Source of the DNA: Apodospora peruviana
Taxonomy: Eukaryota > Ascomycota > Sordariomycetes > Sordariales > Lasiosphaeriaceae
NCBI GenBank assembly: GCA_033439685.1
Contig: JAUEDM010000001.1
Span: 7,626,001 to 7,690,000, forward strand
DNA: 64,000 nucleotides
Reading direction: 5' to 3'
Both the position numbers and the translations under genes were made by a program. Numbering within the stretch: the stretch's first letter is position 1; each line of letters begins with the position of its first letter. This document shows, piece by piece, positions 35,316 through 45,871 of this stretch. The notes beneath the pieces are model-generated. The model made no database searches. It had not been told where the DNA came from and saw only the letters and a list, made by a program, of their open reading frames with translations.

Positions 35316-37182
35316 ATGGGGTAAGCAGCATTCCAACACACTCGCACGGTCACGCATTGCGAGATCTTGCCTCGAGTGCCATGCTAACTTCATCTACAGT
35401 AAGGAGGATAAGACTCACGTCAACGTCGTCGTTATCGGCCACGTCGACTCCGGCAAGTCCACGACGACCGGTCACTTGATCTACAAGTGCGGTGGTATCG
35501 ACAAGCGTACCATTGAGAAGTTCGAGAAGGTCAGTCCAAACATCCATTTTCAGCTCTCCTATCATCATATCGACATCTCCCACCCTCATATCATGGGCGT
35601 CGCCATCAGCCATGATTTCTGCCTCTGGCCAATTCCCCCCGCCATTTCTGCCGTTGTGCCTCCCTTATCAAGGTGGGGGAGGGGCACACAAATCGGCGAT
35701 AGGAAATTTTTTTCTGAGCACGGACCTACAATCCGATTACCCCTCGTTATCACAACACACTACCTACTTGACCAACACTCAGCGAAGAATGGACACTGAC
35801 AGACAAACAGGAAGCCGCTGAGCTGGGCAAGGGCTCCTTCAAGTATGCGTGGGTTCTTGACAAGTTGAAGGCCGAGCGTGAGCGTGGTATCACCATTGAT
35901 ATCGCTCTCTGGAAGTTCGAGACCCCCAAGTACTATGTCACCGTCATTGGTATGTGGTCGCATCCCATCTCCACCGCTTCTTGACAGCATTGGCTAACCA
36001 CGGTGCCATGACAGATGCCCCTGGCCATCGTGATTTCATCAAGAACATGATCACTGGTACTTCCCAGGCCGACTGCGCTATTCTCATCATTGCCGCCGGT
36101 ACTGGTGAGTTCGAGGCTGGTATCTCCAAGGATGGCCAGACTCGTGAGCACGCTCTGCTCGCCTACACCCTCGGTGTCAAGCAGCTCATCGTTGCCATCA
36201 ACAAGATGGACACCACCAACTGGTCCGAGTCCCGTTTCCAGGAGATCATCAAGGAGACCTCCAACTTCATCAAGAAGGTCGGCTACAACCCCAAGACCGT
36301 CGCTTTCGTCCCCATCTCCGGCTTCAACGGCGACAACATGCTCGAGGCCTCTGACAAGTGCCCCTGGTACAAGGGCTGGACCAAGGAGATCAAGGGCGGT
36401 TCCGCCTCCGGCAAGACCCTCCTTGAGGCTATCGATGCCATCGAGCCCCCCAAGCGCCCGACAGACAAGCCCCTCCGTCTTCCCCTCCAGGACGTCTACA
36501 AGATCGGTGGTATTGGAACGGTGCCCGTCGGCCGTATCGAGACTGGTATCCTCAAGCCCGGTATGGTTGTTACCTTCGCTCCTTCCAACGTCACCACTGA
36601 AGTCAAGTCCGTCGAGATGCACCACGAGCAGCTTGCTCAGGGTGTTCCCGGCGACAATGTTGGCTTCAACGTGAAGAACGTTTCCGTCAAGGAAATCCGC
36701 CGTGGCAACGTTGCCGGTGACTCCAAGAACGACCCCCCTCTTGCCGCCGCTTCTTTCACTGCCCAGGTCATCGTCCTCAACCACCCCGGTCAGGTCGGTG
36801 CCGGTTACGCCCCGGTCCTGGATTGCCATACTGCCCACATTGCCTGCAAGTTCGCCGAGCTCCAGGAGAAGATTGACCGCCGTACCGGCAAGTCTGTTGA
36901 GGCCAGCCCTAAGTTCATCAAGTCTGGTGATGCTGCCATCGTCAAGATGATTCCCTCCAAGCCTATGTGCGTTGAGGCTTTCACCGACTACCCTCCCCTC
37001 GGTCGTTTCGCCGTCCGTGACATGCGTCAGACCGTCGCTGTCGGTGTCATCAAGGCCGTCGAGAAGGCCGTCCCCGGCTCTGGCAAGGTTTGTAACTCTT
37101 CAAATTCCTATTCATGTAGTTCGATAATGCTAACACGTCCACTCAGGTCACCAAGTCCGCTGCCAAGGCTACCAAGAAATAA
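35316..37182 (+). CDS. TEF1: Translation elongation factor 1-alpha (eEF1A)
   Basis: eEF1A delivers aminoacyl-tRNA to the ribosomal A site in a GTP-dependent way. Exons are 35316-35320, 35400-35529, 35811-35949, 36015-37087 and 37147-37182, giving 460 residues, the usual ascomycete length. The G1 motif GHVDSGKST is near residue 14, G3 DAPGHRD near 91 and G4 NKMD near 153; the C-terminus is KSAAKATKK. The first coding exon has only five bases. The 281-bp second intron (35530-35810) is the long variable intron that is widely used as a phylogenetic marker. The open frame past 37087 is intron 4 read-through. Codon usage is strongly C-ending, as expected for a highly expressed gene. Confidence 0.98.
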
Positions 37183-37691
37183 ATCAATCCGACCGCCAAG
37201 TCACAATAGGATTACCACGAACTTGTTACGCCCTTTCGCGACCACACGATTTCCCTTGCTGCATGGGTACTCGGTTGTTTTGTTTGGGGCACATATATGA
37301 GAGGAAATGGTATGGGTTTATGCTACAAATCAAAACTTCTCGCAATGTGCTTTAAGTAAAAATAGAGTCTCCTAGAAGTGGTCACGAAAATAATGATTCC
37401 CCCTAAAAATGAATGTGATTGTCCCTATCGCTTGTGATAAGTCTTGTTTTCTGCGATACGAATTGGCCTTAGGCAACTTACTTACAATAGGACTGTCTTG
37501 GGCCCTGATCCAAATGGCATGCTCCTGGCTGTCCTGGGCCTGCTGCATGTCTTGATCGCCATTTGAATCGACAACGGTGTGTGTGACATGAAAGGAACGA
37601 TAAGCTGCTGCTCATGTACAAAGTCTGGTTTATTTGAATATATATCTATCTATTTATCGTTATATAATGTTACAGTTAATTTACTCTAGAT
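37183..37691. other. Spacer between convergent TEF1 and SLS1
   Basis: The 509-bp tail-to-tail spacer is AT-rich around 37,630-37,690 and should carry both 3' UTRs. No gene is seen. Confidence 0.55.
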
Positions 37692-40461
37692 TTACAACTG
37701 GTTTATGTATCTGTCTGGTGAATCGCACACCCACTGGAAGTGCTTCGTCCCAGTAGCGAGCTGCGACACGACCTTTAGGAAACGCTCCTGATTGAAAAGC
37801 TGATCAAGCTCCCGAGGGTTGGGGTCGGTACTGGCGGCCACGGCTTCGAGGCCGAGCTCGGTGTGCTTACCGCCGCGCTGGCCGGCGTCGATGGTTTGGT
37901 ACGATATCCTGTAGCCGCAGTGCTCGGCCGTGATGATGCGTTGCAGTTCGCGCGAGGCGAACATGTAGTCGATTTGCACCATCTCCTCGTCCTCCTGCCC
38001 TACCTCCGCAGCCTGTCCATCTATACCTCGCCCTGATACGATATTCTCGCCAAGGAGCAGACGGTGCGGGATCCGCATCCCTTCTAGACTGGAGGGATTG
38101 TCTAGCTTGCCCTCCCACGGGCGGATCTCGGAGCGTTTGAGAAACTCCAAGACCGGCGCTGCGAGGTGATCGAGGGAGCCGCCGGGTATCGAGGCATACC
38201 GCGTCTGGATCAGACGGACGTCGACAGGCCCCAGGGGAAGCATCATGTCGCCAGTGTGGTTGTTGATTGTGGCCCGGAGGTCAACGATGCGTTTGATCTC
38301 TTTGTGGTCGAGCTCGAGGCGGAGTTCGAGGGCAGGAGCTGTAGCTGCGACGCTTGGTGGTATCGAGGATTGCGCTGGCGCCGGGATGAAGCGCATCACG
38401 AGAATGGAGTGCCATAGGCCGACCTCGTGAAGGTTGCTGGGGAAGCTGAGGCTGCCGACTGGTGGGCTGACGGGAAGGAATGTGCGCCGGATGGAAGGTT
38501 TGAAGCTCCCGCTGGTAGTTACGAGTGAAGAGGAGGCAGTGGGTGTATCAGCGTGAAGAATGTGGCCGAAGACGGCGCGGGTGTCGGTTATGATCTCGGA
38601 CGGCCAGAAATTTGGAAGTCGGACGTTTGGTGGGGGGGTTTTCCCATCCCATCTTTTTTCTGGAAGGGGTTGATTATCTTGTGTTTGTATCCCCTTGAGT
38701 ACTTTAACATCCAGTGGATGTGGTAAAAACTCTGAGGATATCTTGGGTTCTTCCTGTGGTGCAAGGTTAGGAGAAGCTTCCTGGACCGGTGCGATCCATC
38801 TGGCCCATCTGCGTAGGCGCTCGTGCCACGCGAGTCTCTGACTGTTTCCACTCTCAGCGATATATCGACCTTCATAAATGCCCGCTGGAAGCATCTCCAG
38901 GGTGGCGGACGAGCGTTGCCCGAGATCGGCCGCGTACAGCAAGTACCGCAAGACAATATCACCAGAGTTCTCAAGCTCTCCAGGTCGGGATGGGAGATGG
39001 ACCCATGTGACAAGAATCTTCGGAGGAGGTGTTAGGAACAAGTCATTTGCTGCTTGGAAAAATAAAGGAGCGTGGCTCACCTTCTCGCCTGATTGATCAT
39101 GGCGGACGACGGTGTTGGTAAGGCGCCCAACTTCTTCCAAAATGGCGGGATCCAGGGACCTGGCAGATATTAAGCGGGCATCGAAACTGGTTGTCCTGGC
39201 CTTTTCCAGTACGTCGTTGATCTCCACCAAGATGAGCTCGGCCGTTTGGCGGGGTGCTGCGATTGTGATCATGTTGGTCTTGGGGGAAACGATAATCTTG
39301 GCCCCAGAGTCCAAGTATTTTCGGGCAGTAGCTGTTAGCCACCGTTGGCGCCCGACTATAATTGAGAAGGGTCAGCTTGATGCTCTTGTAACAGTTATCA
39401 CAGCAAACGTTTGACTCACGTAGCAAAAGCCCAAATTCAGCTTCCCGCAACTTTACGCCAAGGTATCCAACGCGTTCCAGGACCTCGTAAGTCTCCAAGC
39501 CCCAGCAGAGGCGCATCAGCTTGACCGCACGTTTCTCTTTGACGCCCATGGATGGATCAAGGTAGCCGTGGAGTAGCGGATCCAGGGTAGGGCTGGCGTC
39601 CTCTACGGCAGCGAGCCAATGCTGTCGCTCCAATAGCCATGGAGGGTCAGTCGGGAGCCGCGCTTTACTTGGATCCTGGAATTTTTGGGCATCTCCATAA
39701 TTGGCCATGTATGCTATCAATTGTTGCACAGTAAAGCCCTCTACGAGAGTGTTTTTGAGGGTGACGAACTCGCTACTAGTAAGTATTGGTTGCGAATCTT
39801 TCGGACGTAGTTCGTGGATATTCAACAGGATTTGGTCGGCTCGTTCAAGTTCGGTGGCATCGATCTGGCTGGCTTCTCGCTCCAGTTCCTGAATCAGGCT
39901 GGACCCCGAGTCATCGACATCGAAATCGTCCAGGCGATCCAGCTCTGTCCTTTTCTTGACGCGACCACGATCTCGCATAACCAGAGCTGAACCCTCCCTT
40001 CCGAGGATGTCAATGGACAGACTCTCTTGTTCCGCGGCAACACGATGTCCTCGCGATCTGTATATGCGCCCGCCTTCCCGACGAAGGCGATACCATTCGG
40101 GCCGGTGGCTATGCGCTGTCTGGTGTGGCGGCGTTGTAGAATGGGATTCATCGTCGTTCTCGCGTGCTTGGGGCCGGGTGTCGCCATTTTCGGGGTTGGT
40201 TTCGACAGGTTGGGGGCCATTGAAGTCGGTATGCTCGTCCTGATTCTCGTAATGTTCTTCGACGGAGTGGCTGGCTGAATACAGCCGCCTGTCAGCGCTG
40301 CTCCTGGCACGCGCAAGCACTCGGGCTGTCGATGTCTGCACCGATGTTGAAGCTGATGATAGGGCCCGAGAGGCAACGAAGGCCGGCCGTCTGGCAGTAC
40401 CAACAAGTTGCAGTCGGCATCGCAGGCAGACAAAGCTGCCAGAAACTTTGCGACTCAACAT
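37692..40461 (-). CDS. SLS1: Mitochondrial inner-membrane regulator SLS1-like protein (KH-type repeats)
   Basis: Sls1 coordinates mitochondrial transcription with translation at the inner membrane in yeast. Exons on the minus strand are 40461-39420, 39355-39081 and 39017-37692, giving about 880 residues. The first ATG is at 40461; the frame starts one codon earlier only with GTG. The N-terminus (MLSRKVSGSFVCLRCRLQL, then Arg/Ser/Ala-rich) is a good mitochondrial presequence. Intron 1 restores FGLLLLGRQRWLTATARKYL, and a GAKIIVSP block of the KH-like region follows. The 63-bp second intron is frame-neutral but has GT...AG ends. A hydrophilic central region of about 100 residues precedes the C-terminal domain. 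The SLS1 assignment rests on overall architecture and KH-like segments, and is less certain than for the short enzymes here. Confidence 0.78.
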
Positions 40462-40863
40462 CACATCAGCGACTTTCTCTCACACAGCACTCACTCTGTT
40501 TCCATCGACTATTACTCCAAGATGTGATCAGTGGTAAATCTGACGAATGAAGATTTTAGGTGGGTCTCGAATTTTAGTGTTACGCTATCGAGCATCGACA
40601 CTTCCAGGGCCCAACGCCAAGAATGCAACTTCCGGTAGGCAAGCACCCCTGCACCTGCAGCCCAGCCCGGCGCGAGGAACGCGACAAGCCCCAAGCCCCA
40701 CGCGACGCCAATTAACGACACCAGTGACCGGAGGTCCAGCACGAGCAGAAAAGGCTGACTACTGATAACGAAATACTGACAATGATAGCGAATCTCTGAT
40801 CATTGATAATAATACTGTTACCAGCCGACTTGCCGTGAGATTTGGGAAGGATTTACCTATAGA
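40462..40863. promoter_or_regulatory. Bidirectional promoter region of SLS1 and NSE3
   Basis: The 402 bp between two divergent start codons must contain both promoters. I see no TATA element or repeated motif that I would assign. Confidence 0.45.
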
Positions 40864-42145
40864 ATGCCGCCACACCAGCAGCAACGACGCCGTCATCAAG
40901 TGCGTGTTCTACCTTTCCCGTTCGTCGGGTCAGCGAATTCAAGCAATGATGGACCGCCCCGCTGACAACGAGTAGCCCGTTGATGATGACGACGACAATA
41001 GTACCGAGCAACAGAATCGACAAGACAGCCCCGAGAATGCCGACTCCGACGGCGACGAGCAAATGGGCGGCGTCCAGAGGGACGAGTCGAGTCAGCTGAT
41101 CAAGAAGCTGGTGCGTTATGCGCTGGCTTGTGAGTACTCTCGGACACCGATCCGCCGAGACGGTATCAAGGAGAGAGGTACGTCTACCATTTCTAATTCC
41201 CAGCCCTTAACCAGCTCCGCCTAAATAACAACATATTGCTGCCATGTAGTGCTCGGTCCCAACGGAAGAGAGTTTAAGAAAGTGTTCGCCGGAGCCCAAA
41301 ATCAGTTGAGGGCAACCTTTGGCATGGAGATGGCGGAACTTCCCACCAGGGATAGGAACCTTCTAACAGCAGATCAGAAGAGGAAAGGTTCGTCACATCT
41401 TATCTCCTTCCGAGTGAGGGATGACGTCTCGCGGGACTCCTGCATCCGTCCCGGCAAGCAGAGCTCATGGCTAACCCGCCGCACCGCGACACCAGCTGCC
41501 AAATCCCAGACTCAAAAGGAGGCCACATCGAACGCATATATTCTCGTTTCGGTACTCCCAGAACAATATCGTACTCCTGCCATCATCCCACCCTCCAGGG
41601 TCCAGTCGGCCGAAGGCGAAGCATCCTACGTGGCATTATACTCGATAATAATCGCCATCATTACCCTGAGCGGAGGAGAGCTGAGCGACCCGCGCTTCCG
41701 ACGTCACCTGCAAAGACTCAATGCGGGCGAAAACATGCCCAGCATGAACCCTCTGGATGAAAATGCACCCAACGAGAAGACGGAGCTGGTACTACAACGC
41801 ATGATCAAACAAGGCTACCTCGTCAAGGTGGTCGAGTCTAAACAGGGAGACGAAGACTCCATCACGTGGCACGTCGGTCCGCGTGGAAAGATGGAGGTGA
41901 ACAATGAGGCGACTGCGTCGCTGGTGCGGACAATCTATGGCGAGCCGAGCGACGAGTTGGAAAAGAAGCTCCAAACCAGCTTGAAGGTCAAGGATAGGAA
42001 GCCGACGCGGCCAGGTGCTGTGGAGGAGGAGGATGCAGATGCTGGAGAAGGGGCTGCTAATGGGGACCCTGGTCCTAGTACTACGAATAACCGGCGCCGG
42101 AGTGGTAGAAGGAGAGCTGCAGATGAGGAAGAGGCCGATGAGTAG
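40864..42145 (+). CDS. NSE3: MAGE-domain protein Nse3, SMC5/6 complex subunit
   Basis: Nse3 is the MAGE-family kleisin-interacting subunit of the SMC5/6 complex used in DNA repair and recombination. Exons are 40864-40899, 40976-41177, 41250-41387 and 41496-42145, giving about 341 residues. A Gln/Arg-rich and then Asp-rich N-terminus leads into the MAGE homology domain, with LVRYALACEYSRTPIRRDGI, VLGPNGREFKKVF and, after the third intron, NAYILVSVLPEQYR. The second winged-helix part contains ALYSIIIAIITLSGGELSD and ITWHVGPRGKMEV. The C-terminal 50 residues are acidic and basic low complexity. Intron 1 carries a clear GCTGAC branch point ten bases before its acceptor. Intron 3 is 108 nt and frame-neutral, but it interrupts the domain and is best removed. 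Confidence 0.88.
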
Positions 42146-42671
42146 AAAGGATGAGGCAGCAAGAGAAAACGAAGCGGGATTTCTTCTTCAGGTTGGCTGG
42201 TATGGTAGTTTTGGCGTTTCGGTTCAGGGATAAAAGGCATGGCTCATACGCATTTTTATGATTGGTAAGTCCTGTACTAGGTAAGATTTGTGGGTATCTC
42301 TGAAGGAAAAGGTAGCGGCGGTTCGGCTCGCCAAATAAATGAAGCGGTTCGGTTTTTAACACTGCTCGTCACAATAGCAGCCAGCCCCTTTTTTGCCCAC
42401 ACCTCTCCAGCACTTATTGTAATTCCACTATCCCGTGCTCGCAATTTCCGTGTTTGACTATGGCCCATAACAGACGGAATGCATTTACTGAACATGCTCC
42501 TCAGTCTAACATCGGTGGCGCCGAATTAGCTTCAGGACGACAGCCTGGGAGCAGTGCCAAGGGACAGTACCTTTCCTGCGATGTGATATTCTTGCCAATA
42601 ACAGAGAGTAAGGGGCGTCGTACTGGTCCTCGATAAGGCCTGCTGAAATAATAATCGTAGGCCCAGAGCCT
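42146..42671. other. Spacer between convergent NSE3 and SF3b5 genes
   Basis: Tail-to-tail spacer of 526 bp. No supported gene or RNA. Confidence 0.5.
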
Positions 42672-43128
42672 TCAAGACTCAGCATTCTGCTGTCGCTGCA
42701 CGGCAGCCGCCGCAGCAGCCATCAGCTCCTCGTCCTCTCTATTCGGCGGGGGTCCGACGGGCTGCAGCATCTTCTATTTCCACCAAAGATCAAAATTTGT
42801 CAGTTGAGCAAAGAAGATGGGAGTGGGGTGTGTGCTGCGTACGCGGATCAACCGAGCGCGAACTTTAGCGGCCGGCTCGTTCTGCGCCAGCGCGACATAT
42901 GCCAGGAGCGGCGGGTGGCCGACGATGGTGGCGTTCGTGTCGCGGTGAATGTTGGTCTTCCACTCCCAGCTTGTGGTGTCCGGGTGGCCCGTACCGATGT
43001 ACTTTGCCTGTAGGCGCTCGAGTTCTTGCTGGGTGCGCAGCTTGTCGGCCTATTTTATTGTCAGATACATGTGTCATTGGGTGGGTTCAACCATAAGCAT
43101 GCAGGGGCAAGGTAAATAGGCGTACCAT
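42672..43128 (-). CDS. SF3B5: Splicing factor 3B subunit 5 (SF3b10/Ysf3)
   Basis: This small subunit of the SF3b complex in the U2 snRNP helps stabilise branch-point recognition. Minus-strand exons are 43128-43126 (only ATG), 43049-42843 and 42773-42672, giving 103 residues. The protein starts MADKLRTQQELERLQAKYIG and has the family signature KYIGTGHPDTTSWEWKTNIHRD, with GHPPLLAYVALAQNE and KMLQPVGPP further on, closely matching human SF3B5. The tail is Ala-rich. The start codon is separated from the rest of the frame by the first intron, so no single open frame shows the gene and automated callers may miss it. Unspliced, the ATG leads to a stop after 13 codons. Confidence 0.93.
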
Positions 43129-43666
43129 TGTGAAATTTTGAGTGGTGTTGGTGTGTTAGGTGGCGGTTTCCTTTATTTGCTGTTGTGTTGCGACAGGTTG
43201 TTGATCTGGTCGTGGTGGGTTGTACTCCGTAAAGGTCGTGGTGTCGTGACGGGAAAGGATGCCAAGCGCTGTGGGAGCTGAGTGGTTGTCAAGCTGAGGC
43301 CATGGGCAGGCAAAACTGAATTGACCGAGGTAAGTCCAGGGTTAGGAGTGACCTTCACTGCCAGTGCGTGCCAGTACAGTGCATTCTTCAGCCTCAAGTT
43401 CCCAAGACGCCACTCGCCCAACGCCTTCCATTTCTGTATAATTCACGAACCTTTGCAACAACTCGAAGTCAGCAGATTCTCACCCTCTTTTATCTAATAA
43501 ATATATTCACCAACTACAAAAGCTTGCTCATTAATTGTCGCCCCTCAAATTCTCACTTGTTCCTAAGGCAACTCACCGAGCCAGCACGTTATTCTCTGGT
43601 GCACATCAAGCTGATTTCATCAACGTTCGAAGCCACAGCCACACAAATAAAACAGCATTTCCCAGT
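43129..43666. promoter_or_regulatory. Divergent promoter region, SF3b5 and zinc-finger gene
   Basis: The 538 bp between two divergent start codons should contain both promoters. It has TACTCCGTA at 43223-43231, a motif also present at 63127-63135. No gene is seen. Confidence 0.45.
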
Positions 43667-45102
43667 ATGACAGAGTTGTTAGTCCAGTCGAGCCTGGCCG
43701 AAAGCAGAGGTAACCAGCTTGCCATCGAGGTCTCGAAGATTCGACAAAAATGCGCCGCCGACCACGGCGACAAGCCCGTGGTCGAGTGTCCTGAGTGCTA
43801 CGAGAAGGTGTTGGAGGCAACCCGGTCTCGGTACCGGAGGTCGTCGACCGCCCATCAGGAGTGGTTCACGACGCGACGCGTCTTTCTGCAGGAGCTCGAC
43901 GCAATGTTCGCTGACGCCAAGGAGTACCAGCTCGACCCGAGCAAGATCGATGCTCGCGTCCGCGAGGAGCGGAGCAGGTGGTACGCCGAGAACGTCAGAG
44001 CCTCGCTCCTTCGTCTCATGGTGGAGGATCCGGCCGGAAGGGAAGCGGTTTTTGAGAAGCTGGAGGAGCCTCCGTCAGATCTCGCCGGCCTACCCAAAGA
44101 TATCACCGATATTCTCAGCAAAGGGCTGCATCCAGCGGTCGGCGTGGCTGACGTCCCAGACCGCCTTGCAGCAGCCAAGGATTCGGATTCTCGAGTCCGC
44201 CTTCTGAAAGAGGCATTCTTCGGTAACGGTGACGACGAGGCCAATCTTCCTGAGGATCATCAAAAGTATTTTGAGATGCTTAAACACGGGTTATCGATGG
44301 AACAGGTGGTCGATCGAATACTTGAGGACAGGCAAGCGTCCATCGGAGCACGGGAACAGACAGAGAAACTGAAGCGCCGACTCAAGGAGCTGAACGCAGC
44401 GCGGGCCGCCCATGAGCTACAGAAGTCGAGGAAAGCAAGGAACAAAGCGAGTTTCGCCGACCAAAGGGTCCCCGAGGAGCTGTACAACATCCCGCCGTGC
44501 GCAGTCTGCAGAGAGGTGCCGAATCCACAGGAGTTTCTCTGCTGTCAGATTTGCGCCGTCCTGGTAGGGCGGGGGGTTCAAGACCAGCAACATGTTTACT
44601 GCACTCCTGAGTGCGAAGGAAAAGGCCATGTGAGTTTTATTTTCCAAAGAAACCCCCGAGAGGTCATTTATTGACATATACCACCTAGTCGACCCACGCG
44701 GACACGCACACCTGTGCCTCCGGGGACGATTGTATCGAGTTGCAGTATGAAGATGACACCATGGAGAATGACGGCATGCCCAGTAACAGCGGCGACAAAA
44801 CCAACTTCTGCGTTGAATGTCTCTCTTCTTTCAAGCTGCCAACGCAATGGTGCTCGCTTGCTTGTGCGGGCAAGGACTTTCAGCATCACCGAGAAGCAGT
44901 ACACCTACCGTGGAGGAAGAAGTTAGGCTTGGACGGGGAGGTCGCGGATCGGCTGAGTTATGACAGTGTTGCAGAAGGCGACTCAACTACGGAAAGCACA
45001 GCAAGGAGGTACCATGCCAAAGATATCGCTGCCGAGACGATATCGTTACAGATGTTGGTAACTGAGTGGGAGGAGAAGAATGGCGTTCACTTGGAAACGT
45101 GA
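43667..45102 (+). CDS. Cys-rich, MYND-like zinc-finger protein of unknown function
   Basis: Two exons, 43667-44629 and 44689-45102, encode about 458 residues. The first 300 residues are mainly charged and probably helical or coiled (SRYRRSS, EEPPSDLAGLPKDITDILSKGLHPAVG, EQTEKLKRRLKEL). A short CPEC pair occurs near residue 45. The C-terminal third has three Cys/His groups: PPCAVCREVP with CCQIC, YCTPECEGKGHSTHADTHTC, and FCVECLSS with WCSLACAGKDFQHHREAVH. The order CX2C...CX2C...YCX2CX3H resembles MYND or HIT-type fingers without matching one exactly. Such fingers usually mediate protein contacts. I do not recognise a named orthologue. Splicing at 44630 removes a read-through tail and restores the second finger. 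Confidence 0.75.
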
Positions 45103-45871
45103 GGGGGAGGGGGGATACCAGGAAGAAGAGGAGTCAAGATTTGATATGTGAAAGACAGCTTGACACCAGCTGTCTTGTTGCCTTACTCAATGTCACCCCT
45201 GACCCTTTCTACCCCTATGTTTCCGCTATATCGTAATGGACTTGGTGTCCGCCCCGACAGCAAGTATGGAATGGTATAAATTCCAAAGCGCTGCACTTCG
45301 CACATCAACAGATCAATCCATCGCTGGCCGGCATCTCTCAAACGCGTCTATGAAACTCCTAGCGGTAAAAACCAAGAGTCGTATGTTGTCCCGTCTATAT
45401 TCCGCTTCCAAACACCGACGTCACTGGCATCCCGAGATATTAGCCTGTTGCCCACCTTTTCATGTTGTTCATCCCCCTCCTTGGGTCACTGATCATCACC
45501 GTTATATAACCAGACTGGTAATAATATAACTGATTAATGCCGGACGGTTGCTTTCGATTTTCATCAATGTTCCCTCATGTCAGGTACGCAACCCCTGGAT
45601 TTGGTGTGGGATATCTTCCCCAGCCTTGGCTATATCAGCTCTGTGTTATCATGATGAAACATGTTTCCACGAAACAGTTGTTGGTATATTATTGTCGATT
45701 CGAGCTCGATCTGTATATTAATTGGGCAATATGAATGACGACATGGTGTTGCCGGATGCTATTTCGACCTGGAGCACACAAGTTACAGACACCTATAAAG
45801 GAGAAGATAGAGATCGACATTCTCTCTTTTTCCTTGAGTAGATATTTGACACAAGTAGCTGTGATATCACA
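45103..45871. other. Intergenic, zinc-finger gene to Ser/Gln-rich gene
   Basis: This 769-bp spacer has no supported gene; it holds a 3' UTR and the next promoter. Confidence 0.5.

Noticed and set aside
44552..44589. Possible very short intron inside the zinc-finger gene (GTAGGG...CCAG)
   Set aside because: It would be about 24 nt, far below the shortest credible fungal intron, so the segment is kept as coding.
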